Positions 8,796 to 17,407 of a DNA stretch of 64,000 nucleotides are shown piece after piece. The translations under genes and the position numbers were made by a program. The notes beneath the pieces are model-generated. The model was not told the DNA's origin and ran no database searches. It was given only the letters and a program-made list of their open reading frames with translations. Location: assembly GCF_011044155.1 (NCBI RefSeq), contig NZ_CP049056.1:1364001-1428000 (forward strand). The letters are read 5' to 3'. The DNA is from Pikeienuella piscinae. GTDB lineage: Bacteria > Pseudomonadota > Alphaproteobacteria > Rhodobacterales > Rhodobacteraceae. How positions within the stretch are numbered: the first letter of the stretch is position 1; every line of letters starts with the position of its first letter.

Positions 8796-10712
8796 TCAGG
8801 GCGGTGGCAGCTCGCTTGCGATGCCGCGAAGGGTCGTATCCTGAGGGTTTGCTTCCAGAGCTTCGAAAAGCACGGCTCGCGCCGCATCGACGCCTTCGGT
8901 CGCGGCGGCGATGCGGACGAGCATCACCCATGCGTCGGTCCGCTGCGGGTCGAGGTGCACGGTCTCGCGGAACGCGCTGGTGGCGGCGGGGAAGTTCCGC
9001 AGGGTCAGGGCCATCCCCGCCGACTGCAGGTGCGTCTCGGGGAAATCGAGACGGCTCGCCAGGGCCCCTTGCCAGTCGTTCATGGCGGCGGCGAAGTCTG
9101 TCGCGATCTCGTCCGGCAGGCGGGCGATCGGCGCGTCGAGGAATTGACGTGCCGCGGCGATGCGGACGCTGCGCGAAGGGTCGTCGAGCAGCCCGGCGAG
9201 GCGCGGCAGCCGCTCCATTGGGGGCGCGGTCCGCTGGAGGCCCGCGGCGGCGGCCCGGACCAGTGGGTCGTGGTCCTGAAGGAGCGGCGCCAGCCGCTCG
9301 GCGGTCGAGGGGCTGTTCGCCTGTTCCAGAAGCCAGAGGGCCGTCGCGCGCACGATGCCGGGTTGGCTCTCGTCGGCAGCGAGATCCGCGAGTTCGCCGG
9401 CGGCGGAGACCGCATCCTCTCGACCGCGCGCGAGGGTCTCTCCGTAATGCGGCCCGCGATGCACGGGGTCCGGGAACCACTCGGCGATCCTCTCTGCCCC
9501 CCAGTCCGGCTCGCGATCCTCATGGCACGTCGTGCAGGCGTCCGGCGCACCGGTGGTCGCGGCAAGGTCGGGGCGCGGGATGCGGAAGCTGTGGTCGCGC
9601 CGCCAGTCGACGCCCATGTAGGCGCGGTCGGTCATGTGGCAGCTGACGCATTGCGCGGCCTCGGAACCTTCCTCGTGGAAATGGTGCGCCGGCGTGTCGT
9701 ACTCTCCCGCGGCCGCCGGAAACTCCTCGCGGCCGGCGGGGGAGTGGCACTGGGTGCAGACCGCGTTGCCCTCGGTCACGAGTTCGGCTGTATGCGGTTC
9801 GTGGCAGTCCGTGCAGCCGACGCCCGCCTCGAACATCTTCGACTGCAGGAACGACCCGTAGACGTAGACTTCGTCGAGGATCTGGCCGTCGGCGTGGTAG
9901 AGGCCAGGGCGCAGCAGCGAGAGGTTATATGCGTCGTGGTAGGGTGTTCCCGGGATCGGGTTGCCGTCGCCATAGGGTTCGCGCCTCGAGTGGCAGCCGG
10001 CGCATTGCTGGATCGCCGCCTCGGTGTCGTCGAAGTCCACGGTGAAGCCGTAGGCGCCGAGGTCGGCGCCGCTATCCGCGATCTCCGCCCAGGCGACGTG
10101 TTCCGAGCCGGGTCCGTGGCAGGCCTCGCAGCCGACGCCGATCTCGACCTCGGTCGAGGCGTAGGTCTGCGTGGTCGCGTCGTAGTTCTTGTCGTAGCCG
10201 GTGGCGTGGCACTCGGCGCAACGGGCATTCCAGGTCTTGTACGGACCGGTCCAGTGCAGCGCGTCGTCGGGCGGCAGGTCCTGGTCGGGGTAGAGGTGGT
10301 ACCACTCCTCCCGCTCGGTGTCCCAGACGACGTCGAAGCTCTGCAGGCGCCCGGGCTCGGTCTCGAGCAGGTACTGCTGCAGCGGCTCGATGCCGGCGAC
10401 GGAGTGGACGGGGTAGTCGGTGGTGGTGCCGTCGGTCTCGGTGACTTCGACGTCGTAGGTTTCGCCGTCGGTGCGGAACTGGGCGGTCATCCCGTCGAGG
10501 GCGAACTGCGTGCCGTCGAAGTCGGCGACGACGGTCTCGGGCGAGGCCTCTGTCCAAGCGAGGGCATGATGCGAGCCGGCCCACGCCTCGGCGGCGCCGG
10601 TGTGGCACCCGGTGCAGGCGTCGGAACCGACATAGCCGGGCGTCTTCTGTCCAGTCGCCGGCGCGGCGGCAACTACAAACAGAACGACGAGGAGGTGCAC
10701 GAGGTGACGCAT
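8796..10712 (-). CDS. Octaheme c-type cytochrome with HEAT/TPR-like C-terminus
   Basis: The product is about 638 residues with a signal peptide ending near APATGQ. Eight CxxCH haem-binding motifs are visible: CTGCH, CAECH, CEACH, CAGCH, CTDCH, CTQCH, CVSCH and CTTCH. They occupy roughly the first 400 residues and match the cytochrome c554/multihaem family. The last ~230 residues lack haem motifs and contain HEAT-like alpha repeats (ATALWLLEQA, IAAARQFLDAP) followed by TPR-like helices near the end. The protein would be periplasmic and pass electrons, possibly within a nitrogen- or sulfur-compound redox system, but no partner oxidoreductase is nearby. The start at 10712 gives the best signal; a GTG at 10748 is an alternative. 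Confidence 0.85.
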   Translation of the reverse strand: MRHLVHLLVVLFVVAAAPATGQKTPGYVGSDACTGCHTGAAEAWAGSHHALAWTEASPETVVADFDGTQFALDGMTAQFRTDGETYDVEVTETDGTTTDYPVHSVAGIEPLQQYLLETEPGRLQSFDVVWDTEREEWYHLYPDQDLPPDDALHWTGPYKTWNARCAECHATGYDKNYDATTQTYASTEVEIGVGCEACHGPGSEHVAWAEIADSGADLGAYGFTVDFDDTEAAIQQCAGCHSRREPYGDGNPIPGTPYHDAYNLSLLRPGLYHADGQILDEVYVYGSFLQSKMFEAGVGCTDCHEPHTAELVTEGNAVCTQCHSPAGREEFPAAAGEYDTPAHHFHEEGSEAAQCVSCHMTDRAYMGVDWRRDHSFRIPRPDLAATTGAPDACTTCHEDREPDWGAERIAEWFPDPVHRGPHYGETLARGREDAVSAAGELADLAADESQPGIVRATALWLLEQANSPSTAERLAPLLQDHDPLVRAAAAGLQRTAPPMERLPRLAGLLDDPSRSVRIAAARQFLDAPIARLPDEIATDFAAAMNDWQGALASRLDFPETHLQSAGMALTLRNFPAATSAFRETVHLDPQRTDAWVMLVRIAAATEGVDAARAVLFEALEANPQDTTLRGIASELPPP

Positions 10713-11125
10713 CAGGAACCTACTCGCATAGACGGCGCTGTCTGTCACGCGCCCGGATTCAGGGGCGGCAGGCCCTGTTTGTCATGTTCAAGCATGCCGT
10801 GCGCGGCGCGAAGGACGGCGATCAGGATCGGGTCCGGTCGCGCCGCGGGCGCGCCGCCGCCGCTGATGCTGGTGCGGCTGCCGCGAAGACCAATACGCAT
10901 CGGAACGGCGAGACGCAGCAGACCCCGATCCTCGGGATCGCGTTCGACGGTTTCATCGCCCCTGACCCGCCCGACTGACGCCGTAGAAAAAACACCCGGC
11001 CGGCAGGAAAAATGTCTTCCCGCCGGCTCGGATCGACCTCACCTCCTGAATGTCGCCGCGGGCGGCGGGTTTCCGAAACCTGGTTTCCGAAATCCTTTCC
11101 GAAACGATACCGAAAGACATGATCC
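10713..11125. other. 413-base stretch without a convincing gene
   Basis: Short frames here lack domain resemblance. The stretch contains an orphan leftward terminator-like hairpin (10987-11027) and three copies of TTTCCGAAA starting at 11070, 11084 and 11096. It probably represents the edge of a deleted segment. Confidence 0.5.
10987..11027 (-). terminator. Rho-independent terminator-like hairpin, orphan
   Basis: The arms at 10999-11009 and 11017-11027 pair over 11 bases with one mismatch around a 7-base loop. On the minus strand they are followed, after 6 bases, by six T residues (A run at 10987-10992). No minus-strand gene ends just upstream of it, so it may have belonged to a gene now lost. 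Confidence 0.4.
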
Positions 11126-11749
11126 ATGATCGAGAAGAGCAAAGGCGGACGCCTGAGAGAATACACCGAGGCGCAGGCGCCGCAGGGAATCGAAAGTGTT
11201 GAGGCCCGCGGCGATATCGCGGACGGCGCGACGATGAAGCAGGCGATGCGCGATGAGCTCGGCGTCTCGCCCGGGAGCGACGCCGGGATCCTCGACGCGG
11301 AGGTCCGGCGCATATGTCAGAAGCGCGACCAAGCGATGGCGAAAGAGCGCGCCGAGACCCGTGTGCTGATGCTGGAGAAGGGCGAGATCGACCTGCTCGC
11401 GGACTTTGGTGCGCGGCCGCAAGGCGCGCTCAGGCTCAAGAACAACCCGGACGCGAACATCACCACCGACGGCTACGGCGCCATCGGCTCCGTGGTCTAT
11501 CTGGAAATGAACCTGCGCCGGAAGCCGTTTGACGATCTGCGCGTGCGCAAGACGCTCGCCTATGCGATCGACACGGATTTCATCGCGAACGTGCTGTTCA
11601 GCGGGCAAACTAAAGTGGGAACGGGGCCGATTCACTCGGGCAACCCGTTCTATTCGCCAGATGTGCCACGCTACGAGATCGATCTCGACAAGGCCAGGGC
11701 GCTGCTCGACGAGGCCGGGTTGAAGCCTGACGCGAAACCGATATCGTGA
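11126..11749 (+). pseudogene. Fragment of a peptide ABC transporter substrate-binding protein
   Basis: From about residue 78 the frame matches the C-terminal half of SBP_bac_5 proteins: LEKGEIDLLADFG, then YLEMNLRRKPFDDLRVRKTLAYAID and GPIHSGNPFYSPD, then LLDEAGL. The first ~77 residues are not recognised and there is no signal peptide, so the export signal and N-lobe are missing. The end is also missing: family members continue well past the LLDEAGL stretch. The frame ends where a MaoC-like sequence begins, which points to a deletion junction near 11715-11730. It cannot act as a transporter component. Confidence 0.65.
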
Positions 11750-12111
11750 ATTTCGTGACTCTCACCAGCATGCTGGAAGCACTCTTTCTCGATTCCGAAT
11801 ACCGGAAAACGCATTCTGCGATCTCAGGCCGCGTCGCCCCCGGCGCGCTGGTCTACGCCATCGCCGAATGGTTGACCCTCAACGCCACGGCGCAGGGCAC
11901 CGGACCCACCTTTCTCAACATGGAGCTGAACGTGAACAAACCAGTACTTGAGGGTGGCACAATCCATGTCGAGATCGAGGTGACTGAAATCCGGTCCGCG
12001 TCCAAGGGTGGGCGAGGTCTGGTGAGGACGCGTAATGAAGTGGTCAACCAACGAGGCGAGGTGGTCATCATCTACACGCCGCTCCGGCCTATGGCGCGAC
12101 CGGAAGGCTGA
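11746..12111 (+). CDS. MaoC/hotdog-domain protein, N-terminally truncated
   Basis: The 121-residue frame shows a hotdog-fold MaoC-like core: SGRVAPGALVYAIAEWL, then LNMELNVNKPVLEGGTIHVEIEVTE and a C-terminal strand region. The similarity continues upstream of the GTG start (the codons before it read RETDI), up to a TGA at 11728-11730. The natural N-terminus has therefore been removed, and the gene abuts the peptide-binding-protein fragment. Family members hydrate enoyl-CoA substrates; the usual early Asp/His active-site segment is not evident here, so activity is doubtful. It may be a pseudogene or a translated remnant. Confidence 0.5.
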   Translation: MNFVTLTSMLEALFLDSEYRKTHSAISGRVAPGALVYAIAEWLTLNATAQGTGPTFLNMELNVNKPVLEGGTIHVEIEVTEIRSASKGGRGLVRTRNEVVNQRGEVVIIYTPLRPMARPEG

Positions 12112-12656
12112 CTGTTGAGAATGGCGCTACAGTATGGACGTGATGGGTGAGCCGGTCGGGAAGCGCGCCGGTCAAGCGCGGGCGTACATGATTGCATCCG
12201 TGCTACGCTTGAGCTACACGTCCGCTGCTTCCCTCGCAAGTATCTGATAACATACGAGTTATTCGATGTCGCCCAAGTCCATCATTGGCGCGACGCTTAG
12301 CTTGTGTCTTTGATTATCAGTGATAATCGTTCTCCGGGGGACTGTTCGCCGTTACTGCGATATCGATAAGTCGCCTGCTCCCCTACCGCCGTCATCCCCG
12401 TCGGACCACGACACGAAACAGCCATCCACGCCAGACGCGGCGAGCGATGGGTCGCGCAGATATACAAGCGCGGCGTTGGCAAGGCCAAGTCCCTCGGCGT
12501 GAAAACCGCGGCGCGCGCATGAACGGCCCGAGCGAGCCCGGCGGGATTCGGCGACGAGCGTGCCATTGTTGAGGATGGCTGAGCGCATGTTCCATCATGG
12601 ACGACTTACAGGGTGGCGCGGGCGATCGCGCGCCCATTTCCCGGCCGCGCGGCCGA
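12112..12656. other. 545-base stretch without a recognisable gene
   Basis: Several short overlapping frames exist on the minus strand, but none has a ribosome site and domain-like sequence together. A perfect 17-base palindrome, GATTATCA-G-TGATAATC, lies at 12312-12328. Base composition is lower in GC around 12180-12340 than in the flanks, consistent with foreign or degraded DNA. Confidence 0.45.
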
Positions 12657-13307
12657 TCAGGCCGACCGCGACGCGGCCATGAACGTCTTAACCGCGCCAT
12701 CCGCCCGGCGGGAGATCTCCGCTTCGTCCGGCCGCTCGCCCCCAAGCACCACGGCGGTGAGTGCGGGCATGTTGCACATGCCGAGGAACCGCCAGGCGGC
12801 GTCCTCCGGATCATCGAGCGCGAGAACGCCCTCCTCCGCCTGCGCCGCGAGATAGGCGGCGAGCCGGCGCGCGCCATAGGCCGCGCCATTGACGAAGAAC
12901 GACCGGGAAATATCCGGGAACGCCTCCGCGGCGCCGATCACCATGCGAATCAGCGCGACGTGCTCCGGCGCGGTCAGCGCCGCGATCAGGCGACGGGCAA
13001 AGTCGCGCAGCACCGCCTCGACATCGTGATCCGCCGGATCGAATGTCGCCAGCCGCTCGGCGGTGTTGCGCTTCTGCTCGCTGATCAGCGCCTGAAAAAG
13101 CGCGGTCTTGCCGTCGAAATAGACATAGAGCGTCCCCTTGGAGACGCCCGCGGCGCGGGCGATTTCACCCATGCTGGCAGCGGCGAATCCACGCGCCATG
13201 AAGACCTCGCGGGCGCCACTCAGCACTTGCGCGCGCTTCGCCTCGCCCGGGCTCGGCGCCCCGGTCCTGTCGCTGCTCGCGACGGCGGTCTTGGCCTGCT
13301 CGATCAT
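12657..13307 (-). CDS. TetR/AcrR family repressor of the adjacent efflux pump
   Basis: The 216-residue protein has an N-terminal TetR helix-turn-helix (residues ~25-70: VLSGAREVFMARGF, then IARAAGVSKGTLYVYF) and a ligand-binding C-terminal domain resembling AefR-type TetR_C domains. It is divergent from the HlyD/EmrB-type efflux genes. The gap between them carries two near-identical 19-base palindromes, so it very likely represses both itself and the pump until a toxic compound binds. The inducer is unknown. Confidence 0.9.
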   Translation of the reverse strand: MIEQAKTAVASSDRTGAPSPGEAKRAQVLSGAREVFMARGFAAASMGEIARAAGVSKGTLYVYFDGKTALFQALISEQKRNTAERLATFDPADHDVEAVLRDFARRLIAALTAPEHVALIRMVIGAAEAFPDISRSFFVNGAAYGARRLAAYLAAQAEEGVLALDDPEDAAWRFLGMCNMPALTAVVLGGERPDEAEISRRADGAVKTFMAASRSA

Positions 13308-13379
13308 GCCGCGTTACCCCTTGATGACGTCGAACCGGCGCGGCGCGCTCGCCGTGTGCGGCCGGAATTGCAAAATGTT

Positions 13380-13398
13380 TGACCGAACCGTTCGGTCA
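13380..13398. promoter_or_regulatory. TetR operator 1 (19-base palindrome)
   Basis: TGACCGAAC-C-GTTCGGTCA is a perfect inverted repeat with 9-base arms. It lies 73 bases upstream of the tetR start and matches operator 2 except for the central base. It is probably the site for autoregulation. Confidence 0.8.
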
Positions 13399-13435
13399 TC
13401 TTGAAGTGAACCAGAACCGCTGATAAGTCAAGAAA

Positions 13436-13454
13436 TGACCGAACGGTTCGGTCA
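13436..13454. promoter_or_regulatory. TetR operator 2 (19-base palindrome)
   Basis: TGACCGAAC-G-GTTCGGTCA, with the same arms as operator 1 and 56 bases away from it. It ends 19 bases before the efflux gene start at 13474. It overlaps the first codons of the longest open frame, which is one reason to place the pump gene's start at 13474. Confidence 0.8.
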
Positions 13455-13473
13455 TGCCAATGGGAGCCGGACG

Positions 13474-14649
13474 ATGGCGCCGAAGGATCTCGAAATCAGG
13501 GAAGACCGGAGCGGCGACGATGTGCTGCCCCTGGGTGAAGCCCCTTTCGAAAACCGCGCTTCCGCGCGCGGGAGCGACGCGGCGAAAGCGCGGCCGCCGC
13601 GCAGGAAGCGCGTGGCTCTTCTCCTCGTCGCGCTTGGCGTGATCGGCGGCATCGGCTGGTTCGGCTGGGACTGGTGGACGGTCGGCAGGTTCGAGGTTTC
13701 GACCGACGACGCCTATGTCGGCGCCGATTTCGCAATTCTGGCCCCGAAAGTGGCGGGCTATATCGCCGAGACGCCCGTCGCCGACAATGAGGCGGTGAAA
13801 AAGGACGCGCCCCTCGTCCTGATCGACGACGGCGACTACCGGGTTCGCCTGAAGATCGCGGAGGCGGCCGTAGCGGCGAAGCGCGCCGCGGTCGATCGGC
13901 TGTCCAGTCAGATCGGCCAGGCCCGCGCCGCGATCGGCGGCGCCGAGGCCAATATCGCATCGGCGAACGCCAGTCTCACGCAGGCCGACGCCGATCTCGC
14001 GCGGTACGAGGATCTGGCGAAATCGGACTTCGCCAGCCGCCAGAGGCTCGAGGCCGCGCGCGCCGCGCAGGCCACCGCTCGCGCCGCCGTCGCCGCGGCC
14101 GAGGCCGGGCGCGAGGAAGCCGAGGCGGCGCTCGAGGTCGCGATCGCCAGCGCGGCGGAGGCCGAGGCCGCGCTCAAGGGCGCGGAAGCGGAGCGCGAAC
14201 AGGCGGCCCGCGACCTCGAAGCCGCCACGATACGCGCGCCGTTTGACGGCGTGGTCGGAAATCTTGCGGTGGCTCCCGGCGATTACGTGCAACCCGGCGC
14301 GCGGCTTCTCGCGGTGATCCCGCTGAGCGAGGTGTATATCGACGCGAACTTCAAGGAGACGCAGATCACCGACCTCAGGATCGGCGCGCCGGTCGAGGTG
14401 CATGTGGACGCCTATCCCGCCCGCGGCTTCACCGGCCATATCCGCAGCTTCGCCCCCGCCACCGGCTCGATTTTCAGCCTGCTGCCGCCGGAGAATGCGA
14501 CCGGCAATTTCACCAAGGTCGTGCAGCGCCTGCCGATCCGCATATCGGTGCCCGAAGAGATCGCCGCCGAGGGGTGGCTGCGGCCGGGCCTTTCCGTCGT
14601 CGTCACCGCCGACCGCCGGGGCGCCGAAAGCGCCGGGGCGGACAGGTAA
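13474..14649 (+). CDS. HlyD/EmrA family membrane fusion protein
   Basis: The 391-residue product has a basic N-terminus, one membrane helix near residues 45-65, then a lipoyl/barrel half-motif (VSTDDAYVGADFAILAPKVAGYI). A long Ala/Glu-rich coiled coil follows at ~125-250, then the second lipoyl half (ATIRAPFDGVVGNLAVAPGDYV) and a beta-barrel. This is the periplasmic adaptor of an EmrAB-type multidrug pump. The ATG at 13474 is chosen over 13435 because it has a GGGAG ribosome site and avoids the operator. The partner transporter begins 9 bases after its stop. Confidence 0.9.
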   Translation: MAPKDLEIREDRSGDDVLPLGEAPFENRASARGSDAAKARPPRRKRVALLLVALGVIGGIGWFGWDWWTVGRFEVSTDDAYVGADFAILAPKVAGYIAETPVADNEAVKKDAPLVLIDDGDYRVRLKIAEAAVAAKRAAVDRLSSQIGQARAAIGGAEANIASANASLTQADADLARYEDLAKSDFASRQRLEAARAAQATARAAVAAAEAGREEAEAALEVAIASAAEAEAALKGAEAEREQAARDLEAATIRAPFDGVVGNLAVAPGDYVQPGARLLAVIPLSEVYIDANFKETQITDLRIGAPVEVHVDAYPARGFTGHIRSFAPATGSIFSLLPPENATGNFTKVVQRLPIRISVPEEIAAEGWLRPGLSVVVTADRRGAESAGADR

Positions 14650-14658
14650 CGCGCCGTC

Positions 14659-16239
14659 ATGACCGCCGGGCAGATTCGGGCCGCGCCGGCCGAGGCGGAG
14701 CCAGTCGTCACGGCGCGCCGGCTGATCGCGTTCTTCGCGCTGGTTTTCGGCATGTTCATGGCGATCCTGGACATCCAGATCGTCTCGTCATCGCTCGGCG
14801 AAATTCAGGCCGGGCTCTCCGCTTCGCCGGACGAGATTTCCTGGGTGCAGACCAGCTATCTGATCGCGGAAGTGGTGATGATTCCGCTTTCGGGCTTCCT
14901 CGCGCGCGGGCTCTCCACGCGCGTCCTCTTCACCATCTCCGCCGCGGGTTTCACCTTCGCGAGCCTGCTCTGCGCGACCGCGGACTCGATCGACGAGATG
15001 ATCGTCTACCGCGCCATTCAGGGTTTCATCGGCGGCGGCATGATCCCGACCGCCTTCGCCGCGTCCTATGCGATCTTCCCGGCGAAGGCGCGCGGGCCGG
15101 TGATGGCCCTGGTCGGGCTGACCGTCACGCTGGCGCCGACCGTCGGGCCGACCGTCGGCGGCTACCTGACCGATCTCTTCTCCTGGCGCTGGCTCTTTCT
15201 GGTCAACATCGTTCCCGGGCTGGTCGCGAGCGTGATGGCCTGGACGCTCGTCGACTTCGACGAGCCGGACCACGCGCTGCTGCGCCGTTTCGATTGGGTC
15301 GGGCTGGCGACGATGGCGGTGTTTCTCGGCAGCCTCGAATATGTTTTGGAGGAAGGTCAGAAGGAGGACTGGCTGCAAAGCGGGGTCATCACGGCCTTCC
15401 TCGTCATGAGCGTCGGCGCCGGTCTCGTCTTTTTCTGGCGGGTGTTGACGGCGCATACGCCGATCGTCGATCTCAGGGCCTACCGCAACCGGAACTTCGC
15501 TGTCGGCTCGCTCCTGACCTTCGTGCTCGGAATCGGGCTCTACGGGCTCACCTATCTTTATCCGCTCTATCTCGCCCGCGTGCACCAGTATTCGGCGCTG
15601 CAGATCGGCGAGACGGTTTTCGTCACCGGCGCCTTCATGTTTCTCACCGCGCCGGTCGTCGGCGCGCTGTCGCGAAAGATCGATCCGCGCGCGGTCATCT
15701 TCGCCGGTCTTGTCGGCTTCGCGGTCTCGTCATGGATGCTGACGCCGATCACCGCGGAGTGGAAGTTCGACGAGCTTTTCTGGCCGCAGGCGCTGCGCGG
15801 CGTCGCGCTGATGATGTGCATGATCCCGATCAACCTTCTGGCGCTCGGCACGTTGCCGAAGTCGGAGTTGAAGAACGCCAGCGGGCTGTTCAACCTGACG
15901 CGTAATCTCGGCGGGGCGTTCGGGCTGGCGGCGATCAACTCCATGCTGGTCGGGCGTTCGGATTTTCACTTCTCCCGCCTTGCGGAGCATGTCGCCTGGG
16001 GCGCGCCGGCGGCTGAGGAGCGGCTCGCAGCGATGACCGCCGCGTTCACGCCGCGCCTCGGCCCGGACGCGGGCGTCGCCGCGATCAGCCAGCTTTCCGG
16101 GCTTGTGCGTCGGGAGGCGCAGGTGCTGTCCTTCGCCGAGATCTTCACCGTGATGGCCATCCTTTTCGCCGTGATGATCTTCATGGTGGTCTTTCTTCAG
16201 CGCCCCGAGGACGAAGGCGGGCCTCCCCCGGCGCATTAG
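14659..16239 (+). CDS. DHA2 family (EmrB/QacA) MFS drug efflux transporter
   Basis: The 526-residue protein has the 14-helix layout of the DHA2 proton-antiport family. Early hallmarks include MAILDIQIVSSSLGEI, SWVQTSYLIAEVVMIPL and a motif-C-like GPTVGGYLTD. It forms a two-gene operon with the EmrA-like adaptor and should export hydrophobic toxicants across both membranes together with a TolC-type channel encoded elsewhere. Expression is expected to rise when the divergent TetR protein is released from its operators. Confidence 0.9.
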   Translation: MTAGQIRAAPAEAEPVVTARRLIAFFALVFGMFMAILDIQIVSSSLGEIQAGLSASPDEISWVQTSYLIAEVVMIPLSGFLARGLSTRVLFTISAAGFTFASLLCATADSIDEMIVYRAIQGFIGGGMIPTAFAASYAIFPAKARGPVMALVGLTVTLAPTVGPTVGGYLTDLFSWRWLFLVNIVPGLVASVMAWTLVDFDEPDHALLRRFDWVGLATMAVFLGSLEYVLEEGQKEDWLQSGVITAFLVMSVGAGLVFFWRVLTAHTPIVDLRAYRNRNFAVGSLLTFVLGIGLYGLTYLYPLYLARVHQYSALQIGETVFVTGAFMFLTAPVVGALSRKIDPRAVIFAGLVGFAVSSWMLTPITAEWKFDELFWPQALRGVALMMCMIPINLLALGTLPKSELKNASGLFNLTRNLGGAFGLAAINSMLVGRSDFHFSRLAEHVAWGAPAAEERLAAMTAAFTPRLGPDAGVAAISQLSGLVRREAQVLSFAEIFTVMAILFAVMIFMVVFLQRPEDEGGPPPAH

Positions 16240-16554
16240 CTCGGCCCAAGGTTCGGGTCGGCCCGGCTTTACCGGCGTCTCCCGCGGCGCGACCGGACGC
16301 GGGAGCCGGTCCTCCATCTTCTTCGGAGTCTGAAACGATCCGGCCCGGCGCGCGCATCCGGGCCGGGATGGCGCAATCGAAACGCCGCGGCTACAAAGGC
16401 GACCGTCCCTTCGCCGGCGGGCTGCGGATCGGAACCGCGGCGGTGGAGAGGAACCGTCCGAAACGCCTGCTCAGAATGAGGAACCCGTGCCCGAACACTC
16501 CGCAGGATTCAGCGCCCGAAGAACAGGACAGAGGACGCCGGAGGGAACCACCGC
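16240..16554. other. 315-base gap with a terminator-like hairpin
   Basis: Apart from the hairpin at 16271-16310 and the GGAGGGAA ribosome site of the next gene, nothing is recognised. No convincing short gene is seen on either strand. Confidence 0.5.
16271..16310 (+). terminator. Hairpin after the efflux operon
   Basis: The left arm at 16271-16285 and the right arm at 16299-16310 pair over 12 bases with a 3-base bulge. They are followed by a C/T-rich stretch (CCTCCATCTTCTT) rather than a clean T run. It is a plausible end for the HlyD-EmrB transcript. Confidence 0.4.
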
Positions 16555-17400
16555 GTGAGCATTGGCGTCTTTTTCCTCGTGCTTGGCGCGGCGCTGCTTC
16601 ACGCGGCGTGGAACGTGCTGGTCAAGGGCGGCGGCGACAAGCTGGCGGCGGTGACGGCGGTGGTGATCGGACAGGGGCTTTGCGGGGCCGTCGCGCTCAT
16701 CTTCGCGCCGACGCCGGATGCGGCGGCGATTCCGTTCATCCTTTTCGGAATCACACTTCATATCGGCTACCAGTTCTTTCTGATGCGGTCCTACCGCATC
16801 GGCGATCTGACGCAGGTCTACCCGATCGCGCGCGGCGTCGCGCCGATGCTGGTGGCGGGAATCTCCTATTTCGCGCTCGGCGCGGAACTCGACCGGGTCG
16901 AGGTCATTGCGATCGTCGTCATCGGAATCGGCATCCTCAGCCTCAGCGGCGCCCGCCAGTCCGACGGGCTTCGCAACGGCCTGGCCGCGACGCTGGCGCT
17001 CGCGACCGGATGCTTCATCGCCGCCTATACGCTGGTCGACGGCTACGGCGCGCGGGTCGCGGTTTCGCCGCTCGGCTATTACGGCTGGGCCGCGATCGGG
17101 AACGCCGTCGTCTTCAGCGCGCTGATCGGCGTGCTGCGCCCGCAATCGCTGGTCACGGCGGTCCGGTCTCCGGTTCCACTGCTGATCGGCGGCGCGGCCT
17201 CCTTCGCCGCCTACGCGATGGCGATCTACGCCTTCACCGTCGCGCCCATCGCGCTGGTGGCGGCGCTGCGCGAAACAAGCATCGTCTTCGCCCTGCTGAT
17301 CGGCGTCATCTTCCTGAAGGAGCGCCTCAACCTGCTGAAGATCGCGTCGACCGCGATCACACTCTCCGGCGCCGCGCTCCTGCGGCTGTCGAAGGGCTAA
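16555..17400 (+). CDS. EamA/DMT family transporter
   Basis: The 281-residue protein consists of about ten membrane helices in two EamA repeats (first half ending near LSLSGAR, second ending near LLRLSKG). It begins with GTG preceded by a strong GGAGGGAA site. DMT permeases of this size export amino acids, metabolites or drugs; HIGYQFFLMRSYRIGDLTQVYP resembles the substrate-path helices of the family, but the cargo is not predictable. It appears to be a stand-alone gene. Confidence 0.85.
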   Translation: MSIGVFFLVLGAALLHAAWNVLVKGGGDKLAAVTAVVIGQGLCGAVALIFAPTPDAAAIPFILFGITLHIGYQFFLMRSYRIGDLTQVYPIARGVAPMLVAGISYFALGAELDRVEVIAIVVIGIGILSLSGARQSDGLRNGLAATLALATGCFIAAYTLVDGYGARVAVSPLGYYGWAAIGNAVVFSALIGVLRPQSLVTAVRSPVPLLIGGAASFAAYAMAIYAFTVAPIALVAALRETSIVFALLIGVIFLKERLNLLKIASTAITLSGAALLRLSKG

Positions 17401-17407
17401 GCGGCGC

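Noticed and set aside
10784-10978. 64-codon frame after the cytochrome gene start
   Set aside because: Low-complexity Ala/Arg sequence, no ribosome site and no family resemblance.
8955-11129. 724-codon plus-strand frame opposite the cytochrome
   Set aside because: It has no domain and low-quality composition; the minus frame has eight haem motifs and a signal peptide.
12297-12588. Overlapping minus-strand short frames near the palindrome
   Set aside because: Two frames compete, neither has a ribosome site or known domain.
13435-13473. Upstream start of the HlyD-type gene
   Set aside because: It begins inside the palindromic operator and has no ribosome site; 13474 has both a site and clear spacing.
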